DNA of 64,000 nucleotides from Cannabis sativa (GCF_029168945.1 NC_083603.1:32647396-32711395); one strand, 5' to 3'. Positions 22,879-36,000 are shown, numbered from the stretch's first letter. A program made the numbers and translations. The notes: generated by a model from the letters alone, not told the origin.

Positions 22879-24949
22879 TGTAACGCCCTTACTTACGTAA
22901 AATAAGATGCCATAAATAAACTGGCATTAAGATACTAATGTTGCCTTTATTAAAAAAAAAATAACAATTTTCAAAACATGGGTACCCAGTTGAAAATAAA
23001 GTATTACTACTTAGGTAAAAGTAATAGAAAATTTAAACGACAACATCCTCGATAAGTTTAATAAATTTTTTTAAAAAAAGACTTTCAGCGGAAGATGGCC
23101 AAGACCACACGCAGTTACATGATCACACGAGATACACCCCATGTTGCCCAGACTCAACTTGTCACCGAAAGCTTACAGGCTTACTTATCTGCACATAGGG
23201 GGTAAATAAGGGGTGAGCTGCAAAGCCCAGTAAGGAAAAACAAAATACTATGTACCAGCATTCACACATCATAGCACAAACATATACATCAAACATACAA
23301 CAAACTAATCATAAGTATAAATAGAGGCAACCACACAAATACTGAAATACCACACATTCACACTCCAGCTTCCATACAAATCTGGAGTGTCTTACGTTCT
23401 TAACCAGAAAGCAGTACCAATAACCAGTGCACCCTTACGTACACTGCCTCACTTACCACATCACCATACATGTGTGGTTTCCAACCACTTCCAAGTACCT
23501 GGAACATAATTAAACAGCCATATACAATCCATCGACAAAACAGTATTTCACCGAAACCATCACATTCCACAGTTTCAATACAATTTATTCAAGCAGTCAT
23601 ACTAGGTACTCAAACCATATAAAAAGCAAGTATAAAGTATAATTATTTTTTCTTACCTCAACTCCGCTGTAATTAACTCCTACAATACCTTCTAGGCCCT
23701 ATAACAATTAGTGAAACCCTTAGTCCACCGATAAACTCAATATATTTATTACTCTTACTGTATAGCAAGTTTAGCTTAGAATTTGACTCATAAAACGTTT
23801 GAATTAGAAGTCCTACTGTTCACAAAGTTTTTAGTTAATCAAAAGACCTTTCTAACGGTATAAAGATCATCAAAATTGGAGTTATAACCTAGGAGTTATG
23901 CATGTTTTCTCAAAACAGTTTCTTTAAAATCCTGAATCATGCCGATTTCTGAATACCTCCCAAAATAAAATTTTTTAAAATAGTTACATCTCGATCTAGA
24001 CAATACTTCCTTCATAAAAAATATAGCTATTTTTGTAAGCTTTAAAACGACATAAAGATCTTTTAAAATGGATCAAAAGTGAGAGAGATATTGAATTTTT
24101 ACTGACGACACTTTTTCTGAAACAAAACTTAAAACGAAATATCCTAACTGAGTAAAGATACTAACTTTTGACTGGTAAGAACTCCGAATTAGGGAAAGGT
24201 TTCTTCAAAGAAAATATAGATTATTGAATTATCGTTCTAACAGTGCAAGAATCACTGGAAAATAATAGATATCGAGAGAGATATCACACTTTTACTTAGG
24301 CAATATCGGAAGGAAATTTAAAAAAAAAAAACTATAATTCGACAGTCAGTGTAAAACATGAATTTTTTGACATCTAAATAATCAGAATTAGGGAAGAATT
24401 TCTTCATAAAAAATGTAGAAAATTAAATTATCTTTAAAACAGTACCTAGATCACTGAAAACGGATATACGAGAAGAGAGATATGGTAGTTTTATGAAAGC
24501 CTATTTCTTTGAAAACGAAAATAAAAACAACTACGAATTTTACCTGAAGATTTCGAAGACACGGAACGATGATCGGTTGATTGCTGACCCTGAAGCTCTT
24601 AAGATTAAAACAATTGATTTGGTGCAATATAGAGGATAAAAAAAATTGAGAGATGGTGAGAATAAAGGAATACGATACTATCTGGCTGCTAGGGTTCTAG
24701 AGTATATACGTATATAACATATCGTATAATAGGTTTAAATTTAAAAATAAAAATCTAACTAATCAGATAAAATTATGCTGATTTAAATTTAAATTTTAAA
24801 TTTTAAACTAACTAATCTAATGCTTCACTATTTATTTATCTCACTATTTAATATATATATCATTTTTTTTTTCTTTTTCCCACCCACTACATACGCACAG
24901 CAACAACAACAAAAAAAAAAAGATATTATTAATAATGATGATGATGATG

Positions 24950-24986
<37 letters not shown>

Positions 24987-25050
24987 CAATATAATTGTAT
25001 CACACTTAATATACCAAATACCAATATATGTATATAAACTGGATATTACA
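22879..25050 (-). mobile_element. Ty3/gypsy element H, 3' LTR
   Basis: This 2172-bp LTR (TGTAACGCCC to GGATATTACA) is flanked by TTTTT (22874-22878). The partner LTR is 39382-41581, followed by TTTTT. The two are highly similar. A trinucleotide microsatellite lies near 24930-24985. Confidence 0.95.
24930..24985. repeat. GAT/AAT microsatellite in H 3' LTR
   Basis: A short run of ATG/GAT triplets is followed by about a dozen AAT triplets. In the other LTR (about 41437-41516) the same spot is nearly pure AAT and longer, so the repeat has changed since insertion. A frame through it encoding poly-Asp/Asn is not a gene. Confidence 0.9.
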
Positions 25051-27897
25051 TTCTACCCTCCTTAAAGGAAATTTCGTCCTCGAAATTAGACTTACCAAAA
25101 AGTTCGGGGTACTGTTCTTTCATGTCTCCCTCCATTTCCCACGTTGCCTCCCTTTCTGAACGGTTGCTCCAGAGAACTTTTACTAGAGGGATACTTTTGG
25201 ACCTTAACTCCTTCGTTCCTCTCTCTATAATGCGAACTGGTCGCACTTCATAACTCAAGTCCTGCTTTAGCTCCATTCTTTCATAGTTTAGCACGTGTGA
25301 TGGATCCGACACGTATTTTTGTAGCATAGAAATATGGAACACATTATGCATCTCAGCTAATACTGGTGGCAATGCCAGTCGATAAGCTACCTGTCCCACT
25401 CTGTCCAATATCTCCAAAGGACCTATAAATCTTGGACTTAGCTTTCCTCGATTTCTAAAACGCATAACCCCTTTCATAGGTGACACTCGAAGGAACACTT
25501 TATCACCCACTGCAAATTCCACATTCCGTCTCTTTGCGTTGGCATAACTTTTCTGGAGGCTTTGTGCAGTTGCCATTCTATTTCGAATCTTTTCTACTGC
25601 TTCAGTGGCCTCTCTTACTAGGTCTAGGCCTAAGTATCGCTTTTTGCCAACCTCATCCCTGTGTAGTGGTGATCGACACTTCCTCCCATACAACATTTCA
25701 TAGGGTGCCATCCCTATTGTGGATTGATAGCTATTGTTGTACGAGAACTCCATTAGTGGTAAATAGTTACTCCAGTTACCTGGGAAATCCAACACACAAG
25801 CTCGTAGCATGTCTTCTAGTATTTGAATAGTTCGTTCTGATTGTCCATCAGTTTGAGGATGGAATGCTGTACTCAACCTCAGTTTTGTGCCCAAAGCGCT
25901 TTGCACACTTTCCCAAAACTTAGAGGTAAAAACTGAACCTCTATCAGATACAATGGTCGTTGGGACTCCGTGTAGCCTTACAATTTCTTTACATACAGTT
26001 CAGCATATTGTTCGGCGTTGTAGTTAGTGGGCACAGGCAGAAAATGTGCTGATTTAGTGAGTCTGTCAATAATCACCCAGACAGAATCCTGTTGTTTGCT
26101 ATTCTTCGGTAACCCTGTCACAAAATCCATAGCAATATCTTCCCATTTCCACTCAAGAATATCAAGAGATTGGAACAACCCTGCAGGTCTCTGGTGTTTG
26201 GCCTTAACTTGCTGGCAGGTAAGGCATTTTGCTACAAATTCTGCTATATCATTTTTCATACCCGGCCACCAATACCTACCTTTCAGATCATTGTACATTT
26301 TGGTTGATCCTGGGTGTAAAGAATAGGGTGTAGTGTGCGCCTCTTGTAAGATTTTTGATTGCAACTCCGCTTTATTAGGTACACACACCCTTGCCTTGTA
26401 TAGTAGAATACCATCTTCATTAACTGAGAAGTCCCCGGCTTTCCCATTTTGTAGTTCGACCCGCTTCTTGATTAAAAACTCATCTTGGGCTTGTTCTTCT
26501 TTGATATTCTCTAATAAATTTGATTCAATTGTGAGGTTAGCTAGCTTTCCTGTTACTAACTCTATTCCAGATCTCTCGATTTCCTGTTGCAACGACACTT
26601 TTAATGCCCTTAACATTGATAAGCTTGCATAGTTGCATCTGCTAAGTGCATCTGCCACTACATTAGCCTTTCCAGGATGGTACAGTATCTCACAATCGTA
26701 ATCTTTTACCAGTTCCAACCACCGCCTCTGTCTCATGTTGAGCTCTTTCTGCGTAAAGAAGTATTTTAGGCTTTTGTGATCTGTGTATATTTCACACTTC
26801 TCTCCATAGAGGTAGTGCCTCCAGATTTTCAATGCAAAGACCACTGCTGCCAACTCTAAGTCATGAGTTGGGTACCTTGTCTCATACTCCTTTAGCTGCC
26901 TAGAGGCATAGGCTACCACCTTCTCATTCTGCATCAACACACAGCCGAGCCCTTGCTTTGATGCGTCGTAATATACTACAAATTTGTCTTTGTTAGTTGG
27001 AACACACAGGACGAGTGCTGTTATGAGTTTATCTTTCAATGTCTGAAAGCTTTCATCACATTTATCTGTCCATGCAAATTTTTGTTGCTTTCGAGTCAGA
27101 TTCGTCAATGGTGTGGCTATTTTTGAGAACCCTTCAACGAATCTCCTATAATATCCAGCTAGTCCGAGGAAACTCCGAACCTCACTTGCGGTTTTTGGTT
27201 TTGGCCAGCTCTTCATTGCTTCAATTTTCGCAGGGTCCACCTCTACCCCATCTTTGGACACTATATGGCCTAGAAATGCCACTTTCTCCAACCAGAACTC
27301 ACACTTTTTGAATTTGGCGTACAATTGGTGCTCTTTGAGTCTGTTTAGAGTTAGCCTTAAGTGCTCCTCGTGCTCTTCCATTGTCCTTGAATAAATGAGT
27401 ATGTCATCAATGAATACCACCACAAACTTGTCAAGATATTCCTTGAATACTCTATTCATTAAATCTATGAAGGCTGCTGGGGCATTGGTTAACCCAAATG
27501 ACATCACTAGAAATTCATAATGCCTATATCGTGCTCGAAATGCTGTCTTTGCTATATCTTCCTCTCAGACTTTCAATTGGTGGTACCCAGATCTCAAGTC
27601 GATCTTTGAGAAGACGATCGCCCCTTGTAACTGATCAAACAAATCATCGATGCGAGGCAAGGGATACTTGTTCTTTATAGTCACTTTGTTCAGCTCTCGA
27701 TAGTCTATACACATGTGCATACTACCGTCCTTCTTCTTGACGAACAACACTGGCGCACCCCAAGGTGAGTAACTTGGTCTAATGAACCCCTTGTCTAAAA
27801 GATCTTGTAGTGGAGCCTTCAATTCCTTTAATTCATTGGGAGCCATGCGGTATGGAGCCCTCGAGATTGGTGCTGTGCCTGGCGCTAACTCAATCAC
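25046..27897 (-). pseudogene. Ty3/gypsy pol of element H: RT, RNase H, integrase, chromodomain (broken)
   Basis: Reading leftward, 27897-27565 holds the RT N-terminal part ([28 protein letters not shown]). It is followed after an in-frame stop at about 27565 by 27507-25978: RT catalytic FIDDIL, RNase H ([20 protein letters not shown]), integrase zinc-binding residues (CLTCQQ) and the first catalytic segment (MDFVTGLP). A frameshift near 25980 separates the rest, 25906-25046, with [11 protein letters not shown] and a C-terminal chromodomain ([16 protein letters not shown]). Another in-frame stop lies near 27901. The RT-RNase H-IN order plus chromodomain identifies a chromovirus, closest in look to the Tekay/Del clade. 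The polypurine tract (AAGGAGGGTAGAA on the minus strand, 25051-25063) overlaps the end. The element is inactive. Confidence 0.92.
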
Positions 27898-28102
27898 AAA
27901 TTATATCTCTCTATCTGGGGGTAGCCCTGGTAGGTCTTCCGGAAAAACTTCTTGGAATTCACATACTTGTGGACATTCTCTGGCTTGAGGGTGGTTTCTC
28001 TTGACTTGTCTACTATGCTGGCCAAGTATGCTTGACATCCCGCACGTATCATCCTTTGTGCCTTCAGGGCTGTAACTAGCGGTAAGCTTGACTTGACTTT
28101 GA

Positions 28103-29607
28103 TTATATGAATGCCTCTCCAGATTCAGGGGTGAAAGTCATTGTCCTCTTTCGGCAGTCTATTGTTGCTCCATGTCGTGATAGCCAATCCATACCCAAGA
28201 TAAGATCGTAATCCCTCATCTCCAGCTCTATCAGATCTCCACTAAGTTCCTTGTCTGCAATCCTTATTGGCGCATCCCGCACTCCTCTAGATGATATCAT
28301 AACCTCGCCCGAGGGCAACTCCATCATGAACTTATAACTAAAGTTTACATACGGTAGTTCTAACTTATCTATCATCTTTAAAGCAATAAATGAGTGCGTA
28401 GCTCCAGAACAAAATAAAACAGTACATAGTTTTCCAGAGATAGAAATCTGACCTGCAACCACAGTGTTACTAGTCTCAGCCTCCCCTCTGGTTAGTGCAA
28501 ATACTCGAGCTGGGACAAGTTTGTCATCCTTGAGTTGATCACCCTTTTGCGGACAGTCCTTCTTATAGTGGCCTGGTTGCCCACACTTGTAACAAGTCTT
28601 GCCTTTCAGTCGACATTCTCCCGGATGCTTACGACCACATGTTGGGCATAGGGGGTACATGGCTTCTTCCCTTTGTAGTTATTGGACCCTATCTTGTTTC
28701 CCTTGTCGACTTCGTTGTGTTGGTTACTTGGCAGTTTCCTTTTGTTATCACCACCTCCATTACTGGCCTTTCTGGCCTCCCACCTAGCTGTATTATCTTT
28801 TTGTATACGACTTTCACACAACTCAGCTTCTAGGGCCTTTTCCAGTACCTCAGCATACGTGGTTGCCCTTACTCCAGACATCGCTATGTCCCGACTTATT
28901 TGGGAGTCGAGCCTTTCAGTAAAGCGATGAATCCTCAGAAACTCAGTAGGAACCAAATCCGTGGCAAACTTTGCTAATCTGTCAAATTGGCGAGCATACT
29001 CTGTAACTGTAGACTTACCCTGCCTCAGGTTTATGAACTCATTAACTCTAGCTGAGCGTATTGCTTCACTGTAGTATTCTTTGTTAAAAACTTGTACAAA
29101 GTCAGCCCAGGTCATTGCGGCCACATCCCGTGTTTTGTTAATAATGTCCCACCAGATGCGGGCATCCTTTTTCAATAAACTAGCAGCACAAGCTACACTA
29201 TCTCCGTTATCGAGCCGCATGTACTCAACAATACCTTCCACTGTTCTTAACCATTCCTCAGCTTCCATTGGATCTGAGCCCCCTTAAAATTTGGTGGGTG
29301 TTGCTTGCGGAACCTTTCATATATTGGTTCCCATCGACCCTCCAGCACAGGCATGTATTGCACCGGCAAAAATCGATGTTGTCCTTGATTGGATTGTTCC
29401 TGACGGTTGTGAGGCTCTTCATCTCGCTTCCTAATTTCTTCCCTGAGACGAGCAACTTCTTGCGCCAAATCTTCTTGTTGTGGTGGCACCACTACAGGGG
29501 CGTTTTGGTGTTCTTGACCAACTACCCCAGCAGGGACTTCGTGGTTGCCCCCACCTTGACCTGGTTGTTGTCCATTTACAGGGGCATTTTGATTCTCCTG
29601 CATCACC
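28103..29607 (-). pseudogene. Ty3/gypsy gag and protease of element H, main part (broken)
   Basis: Gag continues from the fragment at 38692-38839 across the insertion of element I. 29606-29247 encodes a Gln/Pro-rich N-terminal part. A frameshift in a G run near 29282 leads into 29268-28606, the retrotransposon gag domain (WWDIINKTRDVAAMTWADF). A second frameshift near 28650 precedes the zinc knuckle CYKCGQPGHYKKDC (intact CCHC pattern). The protease follows, with VLFCSGATHSFIA, where the expected active-site Asp is Cys, so it is catalytically dead as well. The frame stops at 28103, and the protease-RT linker down to 27897 is frameshifted. This decay is much greater than in element I. Confidence 0.88.
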
Positions 29608-30427
29608 TATAATGACCGCTCTAGTAATTTGGATTAGTAAGGGCAATTAGCACTAATTTTTATTATTTTATTATTATTTTTGAATTAATTTAATTATGGA
29701 CCCCAATATTTAGAAATAAATATTAGAGTTATAATTTCTCAATTCCGGAGATTTTATTAAACTCTAGGGGTATTATTTAGTTTATATGTGTAATACATTA
29801 TTTTTGTAATTTTTGCTCGGCGACAACGGAAAATGCGATGGATGGCTAGATTGATCACATGGGTAAGTTTAGAACCTTATTTCATAGTGGGAAATATTTT
29901 AGAGAAAATAAATTATCAGGATTGGGTTAAGGAAATTGACCATTTTACCCCTAGCTTTTGAAAATACCTAAGTTTGATGTAAAGGGCATTTTAGTCTTTT
30001 ATGGGGGGATTAGGTGGCTAATTTTACGAATGACACCTAGTCATTTTTGGGCAGCAAGGATTTAATTAAATCCATTTTCCAAGTTAAAAAAGTCTTAAAT
30101 AAAAAAAAAGAAAGAAAAGAAATTGGAAAATTAGAAAATTGGTGAGACGCTCTTTCTTCTCTCTCTCTCTCTTCGAAGGCAGCAAGAACAAGGGAAGGGG
30201 CTGGGATTTTTCTGTGTTTTCAGCCATAGATTCAAGGGGAATCAACCTAAGGTAAGCTATAATGAAACTCTTCTTTAGTTTTCAAGTTTTAAGTTTAGGT
30301 TGAATATGTGAAATTGAATTTCAGGGGCTGTTAGGGTTAGAAATGATTAGGGTTCGAATTTTATAGTGTATTTGAGTTAAATTAGGTTCCTAGCAGCTGG
30401 TTTTAATGCTTGGTGTTAGTTCTAAGC

Positions 30428-30453
30428 AAGCTTGAGTTTTGAAACTCAAGCTT
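30428..30453. repeat. 26-bp inverted repeat in LTR of I
   Basis: AAGCTTGAGTTT, two bases TG, then AAACTCAAGCTT. The same sequence is at 37431-37456 in the 3' LTR. Confidence 0.85.
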
Positions 30454-30606
30454 TGAGCTTTAATCGCAATTTGAATTACAATGGTTTGTTCTGTGAAATA
30501 CTGCCTGGATTTTATTGTTTATGCATTGAATAGGTGCTCTGGAAGGTTTCATGGCAATTGGTGGAAGATTGAGCAACAAATGAAAAGTTTGGGGAATACT
30601 GGTGCA

Positions 30607-30652
30607 AACCGGCTAGCCGGTTCGCAGTGCCACAAAAACCGGCTAGCCGGTT
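30607..30652. promoter_or_regulatory. Paired palindromes AACCGGCTAGCCGGTT in LTR of I
   Basis: Two perfect 16-bp palindromes lie at 30607-30622 and 30637-30652, exactly 30 bp apart. In the 3' LTR the pair is at 37610-37625 (one base changed, AACTGG) and 37640-37655 (perfect). The position in U3 or the 5' untranslated part and the roughly three-turn spacing suggest a dimeric protein site. This is inference. Confidence 0.55.
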
Positions 30653-31692
30653 TTAGCAGGGTTCCCTGGGCCTTTCATTTTCTCAATTCTTGCCATTTCG
30701 ATGCCTCGGTTGGGTGTTTCCCCATTTCCAGAGTTAGAATAACCTATTAAGAGTATAACAGAACCTAGGGTTTTGGTTTTGGGTTTCCCGGGATTAGGGT
30801 TTTAATCATGTGACTTACCCAGTTTCAATATGTGATTAGGGCATCCATCTAGCACGAGAATTCCGTTCAAGTCGGCCAGCACACTTGAATTCGGAAAACA
30901 GGTAAGAACTGTGTATAATGTATGATGTGATTATCTGAATGTGTGTGTGTGTTAATATGTATACATGCTTATTTGTTGTGATTCATACACTACCAACACC
31001 TGTACGGTTGTGGTACGAAGTGCATTGGTAAGGTGTATGATGTTTGGAAGTACGTCATAGTGTTACCAACACTTGCACGGGAAGGTACAAGGTGTCTGTG
31101 GTACAACACTAGATAGTACTCAAGGTGCGGTCATACCCTACCTACACTAATACGAAGGTATACTGAGTGCATGTGGTACATGGTACATGGTCGTATCCTA
31201 GTTAGAACGTTCATACTCATCTGTTAAGCTCTGTAAATAGGTGTATGGGCGCCTATTTATAGGTCGGAAATTATATGATATATTATATGCATTTCTTACT
31301 GAGTCTGTTGACTCACAGTTTCTGCTTCCATGTGTAGGTAAAGGAAAGGCTAAGGCTGAACAGGAATGAACCTGAGCTCGGGTGAGATTGTACATGTCAA
31401 GCAGCGCGACCTGGAGTGTTCAGTCTCGGGACCTCTGGGAGTTATATCTTGAAAGTCGCTGTGCGACCTGTAAATCTGTGTATTTTGGAATGTATATTTT
31501 GAAAAGTAAATTTTATAAAGTTTAAAAACGGGATCCCGGCACTTGTAAATATTTTATTAAATTACAAAGTTTAGTATTTAATGCAAAAGTTTTAATTTGA
31601 CATGTTTTTCGAGAAATTTCTTTGATTAGCAAAGATTGCACAATAATTGAAAAAGCACTGTAGCGTGCCTTAGCATTAGGGCGTTACAATTT

Positions 31693-31705
31693 TGGTATCA
31701 GAGCC
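31693..31705 (+). other. Primer binding site of element I
   Basis: TGGTATCAGAGCC is a perfect match to the usual plant initiator tRNA-Met site, four bases after the LTR. It would prime minus-strand synthesis. Confidence 0.95.
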
Positions 31706-31968
31706 GCCAGGTTTGTCTACCGAAGTCTGCTATGACATGTACAATCTTCATCAGAGAAAGCTCGGTTCACGGTTCAGTAAGCCTGTACTTGTTTAGTACT
31801 TTAAATAAATGTGAATGTGAAAGCATGTTAGGAAGCATATTAGATTTAAATTAAATATATTTCTTTAAAAAAAAAAAGTGTGTTGCCTTTAAGTCTTTAA
31901 GAGCAGTGTTAAATTTGATCGCTGTCTAACTTGCCTGACTTATGGATTCGCAGGCTAAGTCCTATTAA

Positions 31969-33064
31969 ATGGACGCCACGCGAAATACAAGAAGTCAGGG
32001 TGATATGGTTGAGACCGGAGGCGGTCAGAGGAATCCCAAAAATCCTCGTGGTCGCGGCCGTGGCCGTGGCAGAGCTCAGGGTGGTCGCCCTGTAAATCCA
32101 CCTCAAGCCCCTCCTGATTGGGAGCAAAGATTTGCGGAGATGCAAGATAGAATCCGCCAACAAGATGAAGAGATCCAAAGACTGAGGCAGCAGGGTCCTC
32201 CTGCCGTGCCTCCTCAAGTGGTTAAGGCCGTTGCAGTTCCTGCGGTGCCAGCAGAACAACCTGTTGTTGGCAACCGTATGGAGCCGTTGTATGAAAGATT
32301 CTGGAAACAGGCACCTCCAGTATTTCTGGGAGGTCCTGATGTGATGAGGCCGAGTAGTGGCTTTCAGTGATTGATCGCATCCTTAATTTTATGGGAGTGG
32401 TTGGTAATGACCGAGTGACCTGCGCCACTTTCCAGTTTCAAGAAGACGCTCTCGTGTGGTGGGAGTTGATAACCCTCACTCGGGACGTTACAGTGATGAC
32501 CTGGGAAGAATTCAAGGAGTTGTTTAACTCCAAGTATTACAACGAAGCAGTCCGCAGTGCAAAGCGGAAAGAGTTCACCGAATTGGTTCAAACTGAGGGA
32601 ATGTCGGTTACTGAATATACGACAAAGTTTGACCGGTTGGCTAAGTTGGCAGCGAGAATTGTCCAACTGATTTTAGCAAGAAAGAAAAATATTTGGCGGG
32701 TTTGAGTGCAAAGATTCGGCATGATCTAGTGATTACTACCACTGAAGCAACCACATATGCTGAGATGGTTGAAAAGGCTTTGAGAGCCGAGGGTGCAGTG
32801 AAATTCCTTCAGGAGCCCCGGGTGACTCCGAGTGTTGGTTGAACCCCCACTGTTCCTACTCCTGTTTATGGTAGGAATGGTGGTGACTCCACCACCGAGC
32901 AGAAAAGAAAAGTTGTTCCAGCTTCTGGTGGCTCGGGGCAAAATAAGCGGTTCCGTGGGAACCAAGGTAGAGGAGGACGCCAGGGTTACTCTTACCCTGA
33001 GTGTCCATGGTGTAAAAAACATCATCCGGGAGAGTGTAACCGGAAGACATGCTTCCTGTGTGGC
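31969..33064 (+). pseudogene. Ty3/gypsy gag of element I (two frameshifts, stops)
   Basis: ATG 31969 opens a frame with an Arg/Gly-rich start (RGRGRGRGRAQGG) and a coiled-coil-like stretch (ERQ/EEIQRLRQQ). A frameshift near 32348 ends it at 32370. The gag domain continues in a second frame (about 32367-32660: FQFQEDALVWWELITLTRDVTVMTWEEF). A second frameshift near 32655 moves it into the pol frame, where TGA at 32840-32842 interrupts again. From 32843 the frame is open through the zinc knuckle into pol. The knuckle reads [14 protein letters not shown], so the last zinc-binding Cys is Phe (codon 33089-33091). Gag would not be made intact, so movement would need Gag in trans. Confidence 0.9.
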
Positions 33065-36000
33065 ATGGTGGGGCATTTCAAGAAAGATTTCCCCCAGGCA
33101 AAGAAAGAGGAGCCGAAAGCTGAGGTGAAACCGGTTCCTGCTCGAGTGTTTGCCATCACCCAAGCTGATGCTGCAGCCAGTCCTTCTGTTGTGACAGGTC
33201 AGCTTCCCGTCAACAATTTATTGTTTATAGTATTATTTGACTCGGGAGCTACACGCTCATATGTGGCTACAAGAGTAATTGATCTTTTGGGTAGACCTTG
33301 TGATATTTTAGAAAGAGGGTTTGGAACCCTAATGCCTAGCGGGGAATTGGTTATCTCTAATAGGCGTGTTAGGTCTATGCCGATTAGGATCGAAGATAGG
33401 GAATTGAGTACTGACCTTATAGAATTGAGACTAATTGAGTTTGACATCATACTGGGAATGGATTTTTTATCCAAGTATTCGGCCAGTATAGATTGTAAGC
33501 GGAAAATGGTGACTTTTCAGCCAGAAGGTGAAGATCCATTTGTTTATGTCGGGTCAGTTCAGGGGTCTCGGATCCCGGTTATTTCTGTATTAAGGGCTAG
33601 GGATTTACTATGCAACGGTTGTGTAGGATTTCTAGCGGTGGTTTTTGACTCCAGCAGACCTGAAACATTTGGGCCTGGGGAAGTCAGGGTGGTAAAAGAT
33701 TTTCTTGATGTGTTTCCCGAGGAGTTGCCGGGATTGCCGCCACAGCGAGAGATCGAATTTGTAATTGATCTGGCACCTGGAGTCGAACCTGTTTCTAAAA
33801 CTCCTTATAGGATGGCTCCAGCAGAACTTAAGGAGCTTAAGATGCAGCTTCAGGGGATGCTTGATATTGGGTTTATTCGACCCAGTGTATCGCCCTGGGG
33901 AGCTCCGGTTCTCTTTGTGAAAAAGAAAGATGGTTCCCTCAGAATGTGTATTGATTATCGGGAACTTAACAAGTTGACGATTAAGAACAAGTACCCGTTG
34001 CCCAGAATCGACGATTTGTTCGATCAGCTTCAGGGAAAGACAGTGTTTTCGAAGATTGATCTACGGTCTGGTTATCACCAACTCAGAATTCGGGAGGACA
34101 TACCGAAGACTGCTTTTAGAACCAGATATGGGCACTATGAGTTTCTGGTAATGTCATTCGGATTGACTAATGCTCCTGCGGCCTTTATGGATCTTATGAA
34201 TAGGGTATTCAAGGATTTCCTCGATAACTGCGTTATAGTGTTTATCGATGACATCCTTGTATACTCTCAGTCAGAAGAGGAGCACGAGCATCATCTTCGA
34301 ATGGTATTACAGCGACTTAGGGATCACAAGTTGTATGCCAAGTTCAAAAAGTGTGAATTCTGGTTATATGAGGTGTCCTTTCTGGGTCATATTGTTGGAA
34401 AGAATGGAATTATGGTCGATCCAAACAAGGTAGAATCAGTGAAGAATTGGTCGAGGCCCAAGTCTGTGACGAAAGTTCGAAGTTTTCTCGGGTTAGCAGG
34501 GTATTATCGACGTTTCGTCGAAGGATTTTCTAAACTTTCTATGCCCCTAACCGAATTGACCAAGAAAAATCAGAGATTTGTGTGGTCAGATAAGTGTGAA
34601 ACAAGTTTTCAGGAGTTGAAGCAACGTTTGATAACAGCTCCGGTGTTAGCTTTGCCATCAGATCAAGAGAAATTTGTGGTGTACTGTGATGCATCCAGAC
34701 AGGGTTTGGGATGTGTTCTGATGCAAGCTGACCGAGTCATAGCCTATGCCTCTCGTCAACTAAAAGATTATGAGCAGCGCTATCCAACTCATGATTTAGA
34801 GCTCGCTGCTGTGGTTTTTGCTTTAAAGATTTGGCGACATTATCTTTACGGTGAAAAGTGTGAGATTTATACTGATCATAAAAGTCTCAAATACTTTTTC
34901 ACCCAGAAAGATCTGAATATGAGGCAGAGAAGGTGGTTGGAGTTAGTTAAAGACTACGATTGTGAAATACTGTATCACCCTGGGAAAGCCAATGTTGTGG
35001 CCGATGCTTTAAGTAGAAAAGGTCCCGGGCAAGTTTGTACTACGGTTATGATAGCTCCTCAACTAGCCTCGGAAATGGTTAGTGCAGGAATTGAGTTCGT
35101 GGTCGGGAAATTACATAATTTAACACTCCAATCTGATCTGTTGGAGAGAATCAGAAAGGCACAGTTGGAAGATCCCGAGCTAGTTAAGGTTCGAGACGAA
35201 GCAGTGGCTGGTCGGCCTAGAGGCTTTTCAGTCTCGAACAGTGGAATGTTGTTATATAAAGCCCGAGTTTGTGTTCCTAGTGTTGATGAGCTTAAGAAAG
35301 AAATACTGGATGAAGCTCACACGACGCCTTATTCGTTGCATACGGGAACCACCAAAATGTATCAGGATTTGAAACCCTACTTCTGGTGGTATGGGATGAA
35401 AAGAGATGTGGTGGACTACGTGTCCAAGTGTTTAACCTGCCAGCAAATTAAAGCTGAACATCAAAGGCCAGCAGGGTTATTGCAACCTTTAGTCCTTCCG
35501 GAATGGAAGTGGGAGGACATTGCAATGGATTTCGTAACTAGATTGCCTAGAACTACGGGGATGTATGATTCAGTATGGGTCATCGTGGACAGATTCACAA
35601 AGTCAGCTCACTTTCTACCAGTGAAAGTTACATATTCAGTGGATCAGTACGCTGAATTGTATGTGAAGGAGATAGTTCGTCTCTATGGAGCTCCTAAATC
35701 TATTGTGTCGGATAGGGATCCAAAGTTCACATCGAAGTTTTGGGTGAGTCTTCAGAAGGCTATGGGTACCAAGTTAAAGTTTAGCACAGCCTTTCACCCT
35801 CAGACTGATGGTCAGTCAGAAAGAACTATTCAGATTTTGGAAGACTTACTGCGAGCCTGTGTTATGGACTTTGAGGGTTCTTGGAGTAAGTACTTGCCTT
35901 TAATTGAATTCTCCTACAACAACAGCTACCAGAGTACAATAGGGATGGCTCCCTATGAGATGTTATATGGTAGAAAATGTCGTTCTCCTATTCATTGGGA

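Larger units (their letters stand above)
29608..31688 (+). mobile_element. Ty3/gypsy element I, 5' LTR
   Basis: This 2081-bp LTR is nearly identical to 36603-38691. It starts TATAATGACC where the 3' LTR has TGTAATGACC (a terminal G to A change) and ends GGGCGTTACA. The left flank is TCACC (29603-29607), matched after the 3' LTR at 38692-38696. Internal landmarks are a CT-rich tract near 30155, paired palindromes at 30607-30652, and repeated TACCAACAC/GGTAC motifs at about 30990-31190. A frame of 89 codons present in both LTRs (30481-30750, 37484-37753) has no recognised homology and is probably not a gene. Confidence 0.96.

Noticed and set aside
24820..25065. 81-codon frame with poly-Asp/Asn
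   Set aside because: It is a translation of the GAT/AAT microsatellite in the LTR of H.
30481..30750. 89-codon frame present in both LTRs of element I
   Set aside because: Its presence in both LTRs follows from LTR duplication. No domain, and it is interrupted by the palindrome pair, which translates to repeated NRLAG-like residues.
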